DNA from: Trissonchulus latispiculum
Lineage: Eukaryota > Nematoda > Enoplea > Enoplida > Ironidae
DNA: 64,000 bases
Direction of reading: 5' to 3'
NCBI GenBank assembly: GCA_030248195.1
Contig: JASAND010016576.1
Coordinates: forward strand, 18,569 to 82,568
Below the pieces are notes generated by a model. The model did not search any database, had not been told where the DNA came from, and worked only from the letters and a program-made list of their open reading frames with translations. Made by a program: the position numbers and the translations under genes. Each line of letters begins with the position of its first letter. Position 1 is the stretch's first letter. This document shows positions 54,941-64,000 of the stretch, in pieces.

Positions 54941-56551
54941 GGCGATTAATGCCAAATCTTTAACTAAACTTGTCAACCAAACTACATGAACATGTCAACG
55001 TCACATATAGACATATATGTGCTTAATATGTTGCCTAAGATGTGTTGCCAGCTTAACAAACAAATAAGCAAGACATAAAGTGACTATGGACAGATACAAA
55101 ATTGAATTCATTTTAAATAATTTTAATTTTATGAAAATGTCAAATTGTAATTTCGCCGACAGACTGCTAGAATGTCAGAATTTCCATGATTGAAATTCTT
55201 GAACTTATGCATTCTTTTCTTTTCAAAGTTTCACTCAAAGTAAATATACACATTCTAAATCTAAATAAATTGTTAATTTTACAAGACGAACTAAATATGT
55301 ATAAGAGTTACAATTGTGAGAGCAAACTCAGTCTAATCTCACATTTTCATTTCGTATCAGCTAAATGAAACCTAATTCTTGCACTCTTGCAGTGAAATAA
55401 TTTGTCAAAACATGCAAAATAGCTAATTTTTCATTAATCTGTTGTGGGCCGCTTAGCTTCTGACGAATTTTCCAAAAGACGTCAAGATACCATAAAGGAT
55501 AAGGTAATGAAACAAGCAGCTCTGTAACTCATGCACAGCAATCGGCATTAGGTTTCATGTAACTTTTCTTGGAACTGTTTTTATTAATTTAGTAGTCATT
55601 ATTATATTTTCTTCTAGCTCCTTTCCTACCTACTCTATTATAGGGTTTCAATTTAATCAAAATCGAAATTATGCAAAGGCGATTTAATCTTAGTCTAACT
55701 CCAATTTTGCGTCAGTTTCAGCAGAAGCTCGACACAGAGATACTGTAGACTGGAAAACAGTGGAAGCCCTCCAGAGCAGTGTCAAAATTATTTCATCATG
55801 TCTTCGACGGCCCATCGAATAACAAACGATTCAATTACCTGTGTAGGGTGGGGTGCGGACTTCTGCGAACTTGAAAAGATTATGCCCTTCCTGAAACGGG
55901 GGGTTTACTCAAGAAAACTGTGACAAACATTAAACCAAAATTACTCTCAGTTGGCCATTGTAGATTGAGGTTCCAACTGGAGCCAAGATTTTTTCCAGAA
56001 GAAAACGTGCTGTGTAGCACTGAAAATTTTTACGCCCAATGTTTGCTAGGCATTCATTAGTTTATTTGGGTTTGTTAGGCTAGTTTGTTTGAGTTTGGGA
56101 TGATGAGTTTACCTGTCTATGGTTAGTTTGACACTTTGACACAGACCAGAACAACCAAGAGTCCGTTCCAATTTGGCGGGGAAAGTTAACTACAGACAGA
56201 CTACTTTTATTTACCACAGCCACAGGTGCACAACATAATAGTATGACAGGAATTTACTACGTACAAGCGTCACACATCCAACCCTGTCAGAAAAAAGGAG
56301 GTTTTGCGGTATGATACGGTAAAAAGCAGACCTCAGAGAAGTGTCGTCATGCTTAACTTTCTATAAATGCTTCTCATTACTGCTTTTCTTGCGGAAGAGG
56401 TGTCGAACTTCCCTTGTTTTAATTCCTGGAAATTTGTGCCTAAAATAACACAGTTATGGATCAATTCTCTGACAAAATGTGAAGAACACCGAAGAACCCA
56501 CAGCGCCACTTAGCAAAACATTAAAGCTTGGTAGTCACGGATCAAATCTCT
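54941..56551. other. Noncoding stretch, nothing recognised
   Basis: AT-rich DNA with short unsupported frames. Confidence 0.35.
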
Positions 56552-56724
56552 CAGGGCCTTTTGGCGCAGCGAGTTAAACGGGTTAAAAGGGTTAAAATTA
56601 GCTCAATCCTTTTCGCGCACAGGGTTAAAAGAGTTAAACAGTTCATTTTAACTCGACTGGAGGGTTAAAGGAGTTAAAATTTTTTAACTCTACTCTTTTA
56701 ACTCGCGCGCGAAAAGGCCCTCAG
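56552..56724. repeat. Short inverted element rich in GTTAAA
   Basis: CTCAGGGCCTTTTGGCGC on the left opposes GCGCGAAAAGGCCCTCAG on the right. The inside is tandem GGGTTAAAAG/GAGTTAAA words that also pair with TTTAACTC. A likely MITE of about 170 bp. Confidence 0.65.
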
Positions 56725-56897
56725 AAATGATAAGAACCTCAGAAAAGTGAAGAACCCCTAGAATCTAAGAACTTTCAACAACAAATAAATCTAGATAGAT
56801 GTTAAGCTGATTTCGCAGTCCTTAACACTCAAAGACGCACGTCGACGCTTCCAACTGTAGAGTGGCGTTTTAGTGCATAAAATGACAGTGTTGTAAG

Positions 56898-57174
56898 GGA
56901 AGCAGGCATAGGAAAGACCGATAAGCCTGCAATGGGAGTTCAGCTGATGGTCCCGTGGTGTAGTGGTTAGCATGTCTGACTCCGGAGCAGAAGCAGCAGG
57001 TTCGATCCCCGGCGGAACCAATTCTTTACTTTCAATGGTGAGTGAGAAGCTGAACCTCCCTCTTCCCTTCTCTCTTCTAGGTCCTGGGTTCGTGGGTACG
57101 AAGGTGCCTGACGCCTCCCGTTCGGGCTTGTCCTTGGTTTCTTCCTGATCCGCCAGCCCTGGTAGAAGCGCTAC
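56898..57174 (+). mobile_element. tRNA-derived SINE, copy 3 (best preserved)
   Basis: Full-length-looking copy. After a leader of about 50 bp, the tRNA-like part at 56948-57020 has the A box TGGTGTAGTGGTTAGCATG, an anticodon-arm-like TCTGACTCCGGAGCAGA and the B box GGTTCGATCCCC, ending in ACCA. A pyrimidine-rich body follows and the end is GGTAGAAGCGCTACA. The anticodon position would read CCG, but the arm has a mismatch and the unit recurs, so it is a SINE head and not a tRNA gene. Confidence 0.85.
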
Positions 57175-58259
57175 AGTGTAACGAATTCACGCTTACAGTC
57201 TCATGCATACGTCAAAGTGCGTCAACGAACGTCTGCTTGCGGCTGGAACTACGAAATCACCATTACGGATGAAACCTCTTAAAAAGGTTTATTAATACCC
57301 CCCATAAAAATATAAGCTTCAAGCTAATCAAATATATAGTGGATCAAAATCCAATAAAAGTGACTTTAATCTTGACACGGGCCCACATCCTCAAAACCCG
57401 CAAATGTACTTACTTGTATATTCCAGTCTTGATGCATACATAAGTCTTGAGCGAGTGAGCGTACCCCCTCTCGCGAGGGTTCCTATTTGCAGGCGGTCAC
57501 TAGGGTAAAAATATTCAAGGGGCCGTAGTTACCGTAGTGTGTAGAATTTGTCTGATAATAAGATACAGATGAAATAGTGTGATTCTTATCGTGCTCATAT
57601 ATATTATGCACTATTCATCTTGACACTGCTTGCTTGCAATAACTCGAGCAATGGGATCAAAGTAGAGCTATTTTACTTATATTTTGTTTTTAATTTTTAC
57701 GATTTTGTTTTATAATCCTTCTAACTTATTGTCGTTGGTACAGTCAGAAACTTCCAAATATGAAAAACAAAATTTAAAAAATGAAATATGTGACTGGTCT
57801 TAGCAGTCGTTTAAAAAATAAACAGACAAGCCACTATCAAAAAATCATTAAACATTCATAGAGGTAATCAGATTTACTGACTTTATTTCAACTAACAGCT
57901 ATTTAACTTCTGCAGACGTCTTCAATTTGTCTTCAACGTAGTGATTCCATATGGGGAGCCATCAATTTTGAAGCTTCGTAACTCAATTATTTTGATGTAG
58001 TGTCCTAATCAATATTGTAGTCAAATTCTAACTGGCTGCGTTTAATCTTTTGAGTCCTTAACTAAGTGTTCTGTTGGTGACATCAAAAACTACAGGATGC
58101 AGCATCTACATAGCCAGATGCGCAGAAGAAGCAGAGTTGGAGTAGTCGGGAAAATTGAAGGAATGCCTGCCTCTGGACATGAACATGAACTTTTAAAGTA
58201 CATACAAATCGGTAATCGGCGGTAAATTTGGTGAACGAACACCGCAAAGCCTTTATCCA
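57175..58259. other. Noncoding stretch, nothing recognised
   Basis: AT-rich intergenic sequence with no supported frame or repeat. Confidence 0.35.
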
Positions 58260-58545
58260 TAGGATAACGTGGAGGGGAAAGTGGGGGGTGCAGACTCCCC
58301 CCAGACCGACAAAAAACGGGTAGACCCCTCAGCGCGAAGGAAAAAAGGACAGACCCTCTCGTCCAGAAGGAAAAAAGGGTAGACCCCTCAGCGATTTTTA
58401 CCGAAAATATTAAACTATTTTAGTAAATTGTAGCGATTTTTTTAAAAATTTCTTAAAAATTTGGGTGTAGACCCACTTAAAATTTTGGAATTTTTTAAGG
58501 GTAGACCTCTCGCCAGAGTCGGGGTAGACTCCCCCCAGATTCAGT
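58260..58545 (+). repeat. Degenerate GGGTAGACCCCTC repeat region
   Basis: GGTAGACCCCTCAGCG occurs twice (near 58317 and 58377) with an intermediate variant near 58348. The bounding words GCAGACTCCCCCCAGA and GTAGACTCCCCCCAGA lie at 58290 and 58523. A small diverged minisatellite. Confidence 0.55.
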
Positions 58546-58794
58546 CCCCGTGTAAATATATGCCTATCCAATAAATCCAATAAATTAAGATAATTGATTA
58601 CATCAGATCTTCCTTTTAACCCTTCAGACACCCTAGCAGCCGGTTTTTACAGCTTTCTTCTTGCATTTTTCGGCGAAAACTGCTGCTGTTTCTTGAGATT
58701 TGTGCAGAAACATGATCTCTGGCATTTGCTGCTTTTTTTAAAGTTTGAAAATCAACTTAACCGCAAGCTTTACGATCCCTTCTTTACTATTAGT

Positions 58795-58860
58795 TTATAA
58801 CAGTATCATTCTTGCATGCAGATCAGAAGGTCCCTGGTTCAATTCGCGAAAAGCCAAACA
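58795..58860 (+). repeat. Possible tRNA-like remnant
   Basis: AGTTTATAACAGTATCATTC, then AGAAGGTCCCTGGTTCAATTC, resembles degraded A- and B-box spacing. Pairing of the acceptor stem is not visible, so this may be an old SINE head or chance. Confidence 0.25.
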
Positions 58861-60140
58861 AGGACAGAGAGCGGAGGCTCCGTCTGAGGCAGATGGATTC
58901 AGGTTCGAGGAAAGTGAAAACTTGCAACTCCAATATCCGCATGAATCAAATTTCAAATAGAAAAGAGAAACTCAATACATCTAGCTTTCCTGGAATTTTT
59001 AGCTGTGGGGCTGTGGCAGTGCAGTTATGTAACCTTGCATGTTCGATGGGTGCCGGCATATGGCACTACCGGAAAACTAAACCGGAAACGGGTTGAAGTT
59101 TCCGGTGGTACTTACGCGACACCTTGTTAAAAGGGCTTTCAACTAAACCGCACACTGTTTCTATGAAGCCTATTCGCAGCCACTGTCAAACAAGCCTGCA
59201 GAACAATCGACAATCAGATTAAAATTCCGATAAGATTAAATAAAAATTTCAGAAACTGGACGAAAGAATTTCTTTTAACCCCAAATGTAAATATGCACTA
59301 TGCAGATGGTATATTCAAACTTTAAGTGAACGCCGACAGACAAACACATTAAAGTATTCACACTTAAAGCGTGAACACTCTAGACAGTTTTAGAAAACGC
59401 TAACAATATACATTGTTACCACCGGAAATATACGTTACACTTAATTAATAATAGGTAAACTCAAACTCGACAGTTAAAGGCGGCAACCCTATGCGCTCCC
59501 AAGTTAGTGCTAGCGTCAATCTGTGTTCAGTGAAACAGCACAAATTAGAGAGGTGGCCTAAACTAGTGATTGGCGGACTAATAACAACTTTTGCTCAGTT
59601 CATAAATTTCTGAGCCTCTCTTTTATGCCGGAAAAAGTGTGTGTCTTCGCTAAAAGTTTTAAAATTGGCAGTTCCCAAACTTTGTTTTATCTCAAGATTG
59701 GTAACCATGCAGATCTAGACTGCCTTGGAATGTCAGCTGGGCTGCATACGACGAAGAGCCCGCGTATATGGCAAAACTTGCGAAAATATATAGGTAATAT
59801 ACATATTGTACAACGAAATTCAATAATCCTTGTGATACATTCATACTGTAAAATTATGCATTGTAGATTTACTGTTTGATATTGTAAAACACTTGTGAAA
59901 AGATGTTCACTGCTTCTCTGCTTGCAGATGGCTAATAAATCTATGGACATGCCCTTGCTACCCGTTGATTAAGGGGACGCTTGCATTACCGGATTATAGA
60001 GATGTAAAATTGTGTAACGGATCAAGGTTGGACATGGTCAACCTTTCCGTTGCTGGCGGCTGTAGCTAAGCTAGCTACCCGCTTGACTTGGGATAACTAG
60101 CTTGGGATAACATCATCACAAATGGGCTGGGTTTATACTT
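58861..60140. other. Noncoding stretch, nothing recognised
   Basis: Several short frames without motifs. CCGGAAACG/CCGGAAACT-type words cluster near 59070-59105. Confidence 0.35.
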
Positions 60141-60994
60141 TGCAAGTCACGTAGCTCCCCAACGTGTATGTTTGGGATTGGGTGGATTCCCCCCTTGCTA
60201 TACGGGGAGCTACGTGATTGGGGGGAAATTATCCACTAGGAGGCGCTCGTGGGAGGGTTCAACCCAACACTCGCTTCTCGCTTCAGTCTTGTACTTTCTA
60301 TCGCAGTGTGCGCCTGCTCTATTTACGCTATTCTCCCCCTTATTGCCGATATTTACCCCTTTGTATATTTCTTCCCAAAAGCTCTCCCCGGAGCTTTGCT
60401 GGTACGTTGGGTGCTCCATATCACTGTAAGTCCATATTTTTGTGTGTTTGTATTGAATAACTGAGGGCTCTGCCCATAACTTCTTTTATTATCTTTATAT
60501 AATAATTGTTGTTGTTTCCTTTTATTAAACTGTTGCTACTAACTTTATTCAGGCTAAGTCTACTGAGCTCCTGCTATGTAGGTAATTCCTGTTCGAATCC
60601 ATGTATAGTGAGAGTGAGGAGGCATCTCTTCACTTAGGGCAGGTGAATTACCCGGTTAACATCTGGCGAGGCTGTCTCTCTTTATATGGATTCGAACAGG
60701 AATTACCCACCTAGCAGGAGCTCAGCAGTACCAGCAAAGCTCCGGGGAGAGCTTTGGGGGGAGAAATCTAAAAGGGGTAAATATCGGCAATACTGGGGAG
60801 AATAGCGTAAATAGAGCAGGCGCACACGGCGATAGAAAGTACAAGACTGAAGGGGGAAGCGAGTGTTGGGTTGAACCCTCCCACGAGCGCCCCCTAGTGG
60901 ATAATTTTCCCCAATCACGTAGCTCCCCGTATAGCAAGAGGGGGGGACCCACCCAATCCCAAACATACACGTTGGGGGAGCTACATGACTTGCA
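60141..60994. repeat. Large two-level inverted repeat
   Basis: The outer arms 60141-60408 and 60725-60994 are near-identical inverted copies. Each contains its own short pair, TACGTAGCTCCCC-type and GGGGAGCTACGTG. Inside lies a second pair, 60563-60606 and 60683-60725, with CTGAGCTCCTGC and a GTTCGAATCC word that looks like a tRNA B box. Single-stranded DNA or RNA of this region would fold into a long hairpin. It is noncoding. Confidence 0.85.
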
Positions 60995-61721
60995 TATTAT
61001 GCGTATTCAAAATTATGCATATTCAAAATACACGTATAAGTAGGACTGTAAAAATTATTTGAAAGTAAGTAGTTAAATATGAAAATACAATGACTTTCCA
61101 AAAGTAACTTAGGCTGCCAGGAGCTCAGGGATTTTCTTGCCTGAACCCCTTCGTGAAAATTTTCCAAATTTTTGTCAAATTTTTGTTTAGTTTCGTTGGG
61201 GTTCCCTCCGTAGTTCCTCGCGTTTAGCGCACAAATTTTTCCATCTTTCTTAGGTAGGTAAACCCTCCTAGGGTCAAAAATTTGAATTTTTTTCTCTCTA
61301 GGGCGTGATTGTTTGTATACGTATAGAATTGTGTGCTTGTGTCCCCCTCAAATTAGGCTTTAATACAGCATTTATTTTTTGGGGTGAACTAATTTAGGGC
61401 TATTTTTTGGGATTTGAGCTAGGAAACTTTTTCCAAAGTCCGTACCTATAATACAAATAATTTTACTGTGGTCATTTTGTTTGTTCTTGTGATTTGATTG
61501 TCTAATCTCATTCTTTTTAGGTTAATTTTGCTAGTTGTTTCCTTTTCAGGTCTAAAAATAGCAGGCATCTGCTTAATTACCACCAATATATTGTATTTTT
61601 GTCTAAGCTGTTATATACGTATATAAGTGTATTTTTCTAGGGTACCTAGGAAAATTTTTGAGTTGTATCTAATATTGTTTTTCAAAAAGACCTTTTAGAT
61701 TTAAGAAGATAGTTCGACTCT
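60995..61721 (+). other. AT-rich leader of element B
   Basis: T-rich sequence before the ORF at 61722, similar in style to the leader of element A, with TATACGTATA words near 61614. It may be the 5' untranslated region of a retroelement. Confidence 0.3.
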
Positions 61722-62689
61722 ATGAACCAAAAGCGCACTAGTCAACGCTTGAAGGAGAAGGAACTACGTCACCAACCATATAGTGTGACTGGACACCGTG
61801 GGGACTCCCGTATGGACTGTCTGGGATGCCTGCCTTCCACGTCGAGAATGACTGCTGGGTCGTTCACTGACCGGGACCCGGCGCTAGGGACGCGCCCCCG
61901 GTCCAGTTCTGCTTCAATGGCGAAACTAAGAAGAAAGAAGAGTGGCTGGGCATCAGGGACTGCTCGGAAAAGCAGTGACCCTTCTCTGGACCCATCAAAT
62001 TCCGGTTCCTTGACCACCTTGTCCGAGCCTGAATTGCCTGAAGCAGGTCTGGCATCAGACTCTGTCTTCGTGGCAGCAGCCTCAAGCATGGCATCATTGA
62101 ATAACGACCAGCCTGGCGGTTCAACCGCTCAGACTCGGAGGTTTCACGACGAAGCCATCAGGACTTGGGCTGGAATGCGGTCGGGTCCGACCAGAGGGAC
62201 TCTCCTCAGAGCTCTGAGTCGAGTCCCGGGGACCAGACCGGCGGCGGTATTGGGGAACGCATGAACCTGGGTTCAACCCGGGTTTATGAACGGCCTCTAT
62301 TGGATTCTGATGATGATCTCATGGCCCTGGGAACCGCGGCGATGCCTGGATTGCCACCTCTGAATGATCTGGTCACGTCAGTGTTCCTGAACCTAGGAAT
62401 TGATCTGGAGCATGAATTCTCACTTGGAACGGCGGCACTGAATAATTGGGCAATGGATTCGAGAGCACAGCATAGGCTGTCTTGGGATCCGTCATATGAT
62501 GTTGGTTCCCAGGCTTTGGCTTCACCGATTCATCAGCCAAGTTCATCAGGGAGCTCCACGGGTGTCATCACCCCGGTAGCAACGAATTCTGGAAGGGAAC
62601 AACAAGTTATGGTGCCTCAGCCCTCACAACGGGCTAACAGTTGGACAGACGGGTTCAACCCAGCGTCCAGAGGGGTCAGTTCAATGTGA
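61722..62689 (+). pseudogene. Gag-like retroelement ORF (element B), two overlapping frames
   Basis: The first frame starts MNQKRTSQRLKEKELRHQPY and runs 180 codons to 62264. It is basic, Ser/Arg-rich and disordered-looking, with LRRKKSGWASG. A second frame, 62165-62689, overlaps it and carries a more acidic segment (LLDSDDDLMALGTAAMPGLP) and later a Ser/Gln-rich part. This could be a frameshifted single protein. The frame continues in pieces to 62970, where a SINE is inserted, and beyond it at 63245-63473. No protease, RT or integrase is visible in the window. The family is not recognised. Confidence 0.4.
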
Positions 62690-62970
62690 ACACGACGATC
62701 GTGAATAACCAGCTATTGCGACCGGACTGTTGGTCAACACCATCATATACCTCATCACCGGTGACCAGACGACCAAATATCTTGCGGTCATCGGTTCGTG
62801 GTGGACGAGCCGGTCATCCAGTTCATGCTGGTGGTCGGAGTTTGATGTTGTCAATCCCGGAAACCAGTCCAGTTGGTCAGGGGTCAATGGAACCATGAAC
62901 CAGTCATCAGCCATCACAGGATCAGACGGTTCAACCGACTGTTCCCCATTCGCGACGGTCATCGGCCATA

Positions 62971-63250
62971 AGTAGCGCTTCTACCAGGGCTGGTGGATCA
63001 GAAAGAAACCAAGGACAAGCCCGAACGGGAGGCGTCAGGCACCCTCGTACCCACGAAACCAGGACCTAGAAGAGAGAAGGCAAGAGGGAGGTTCAACTTT
63101 TCACTTACCATTGAAAGTAAAGAATTGGCCCTGCCGAGGATCGAACGACTGCCCTTTTGATCTGGAAACAGACATGCTATCGCTACACCACAGGGCCGTC
63201 AGCTGAACTCCCATAGCAGACTTATCAATCTTTGTTATGTCTGCTTCACT
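62971..63250 (-). mobile_element. tRNA-derived SINE, copy 4, inserted in element B
   Basis: Starts AGTAGCGCTTCTACC and, read on the minus strand, has the A box TGTAGCGATAGCATG and the B box TTCGATCCTCGG. It is very similar to copies 1 and 3 in body and ends. Confidence 0.82.
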
Positions 63251-63473
63251 TACATCTCCCCGGGTTTCAATTAAGAGGCGTTCCGCTGCGTACTCAACTC
63301 GGAATAGAACCGAGAGCGCATCCAGCGCAGGGCATTCTGAGCCCAAGGGATCCGTGCTCCCCCGACGCACGTTCCAGACCCCTTTAGATCCAACCAACCA
63401 GAAGCAACTACTGGGGGACCGGAGACAGGAGTGCAATCCGGGTCCTGAGGCAGCCTCCATACTTTATAATAGG
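63251..63473 (+). pseudogene. Continuation of element B ORF after the SINE
   Basis: The frame reads SPRVSIKRRSAAYSTRNRTE, then PRRTFQTPLDPTNQKQ, and stops at 63474-63476. The basic, Ser-rich composition matches the ORF before the SINE. Confidence 0.35.
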
Positions 63474-63476
63474 TAG

Positions 63477-64000
63477 TCCACTAGCCCCGCTACAATTGGA
63501 CCGTTTGCTCAATTTTAATGAAATGCTAAAGTGCTGGCAAAATTTCGGTAGGTGAGGCCACGTGATTTGGTATCATGGATTAAAAGAAATCGACGTTTTA
63601 TTTAAGCTATGCACGAAGCTATCTATTTCGAATATCGATTGGACAGAGTATAAAAAGAGCGTCAAAACGATGTAGATAGAACTTCTATACCTGTTTTCTA
63701 TCAGAAGTTACGGCCGATTTTATATATGTTAATTGCTAAATGACGCTGACCATTCCTTACGCATATCGCAAAGTAAAATCAGATCATACGGAAATGAATT
63801 GAACAGTGTTTTAAAATTTTGTTTTGTTTTAGTTGTGAGTATTATTCTACAAAACATCCTGTGCAGACATGTGCAGGAGGGAAAATTGAGGGGGGATCAG
63901 CCGGCTTTTGAGCTTTTTAAATGAGCTCAAGAGGCAATTCCCGGTAACGCACGCGCCCCCATAAAGCAAACCGCTTGGAATTACTTGTATTTCGATATAC
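63477..64000. other. Right end of window, nothing recognised
   Basis: AT-rich DNA with one 63-codon frame (63733) that has no support. Confidence 0.3.

Noticed and set aside
56948..57020. A functional tRNA gene
   Set aside because: Good A and B boxes, but the anticodon arm has a mismatch, the acceptor stem pairs poorly, and the same unit with the same tail occurs three more times. It is a SINE head.
60172..60970. Frames of about 70-90 codons at 60172-60464 and 60703-60970
   Set aside because: They are the two arms of one inverted repeat and open in several registers at once; no coding signature.
1..64000. CRISPR arrays, bacterial operons, ribosome binding sites or terminators
   Set aside because: No regularly spaced direct repeats with unique spacers and no bacterial gene organisation; the window is eukaryotic.

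Overview
This window is animal nuclear DNA, most likely from an invertebrate with a repeat-rich genome. The evidence is AG/GT-bounded introns, a multi-exon degenerin/epithelial sodium channel (DEG/ENaC) gene, a chemoreceptor-like seven-transmembrane receptor, CR1/Jockey-type LINEs, a Ty3/gypsy fragment, tRNA-derived SINEs and many short inverted-repeat DNA transposons. The receptor resembles nematode Srx-type receptors, but I would not name a phylum from this alone. There are no bacterial features and no CRISPR array. All gene models are read by eye from splice signals, phase and family motifs.

The main result is a DEG/ENaC gene on the + strand, 22846-49330. I rebuilt it from 14 exons whose phases agree wherever both exon borders could be read. 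It runs from the His-Gly gating motif and TM1, through the NLNPFRK motif, to a second membrane helix with a Gly-x-Ser selectivity motif and a short cytoplasmic tail. Most of its 26 kb is introns filled with transposons. In the extracellular region, exon 6 is in frame with a huge Ser/Thr-rich open frame (35800-40070) built on a TCA/ATC trinucleotide expansion. That tract is either a mucin-like insert in the channel or a repeat that begins just behind a short exon. It is the most unusual feature here. The last exon of a second, paralogous channel lies upstream at 6189-6323, so the genes form a tandem cluster.

Layout: 1-5.7 kb, decayed retroelement-like ORFs on the minus strand; 6.2 kb, terminal exon of channel paralog 1; 6.9-7.8 kb, a fold-back element carrying a hAT insertion; 8.6 kb, a SINE; 9.6-13.8 kb, a broken Ty3/gypsy element; 14.3-16.9 kb, MITEs and an integrase scrap; 17-19.4 kb, nothing recognised; 19.4-22.3 kb, a fold-back repeat and a hAT with a TTAA element nested in it; 22.8-49.3 kb, channel gene 2 with two LINEs and several inverted repeats in its introns; 51.5-52.4 kb, an intronless GPCR on the minus strand; 53-61 kb, SINEs and inverted repeats; 61.7-63.5 kb, another retroelement-like ORF split by a SINE.

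The two host gene types fit membrane sensing: a sodium channel of a family gated by peptides, protons or force, and a G-protein-coupled receptor. Nothing in the sequence shows that they work together.
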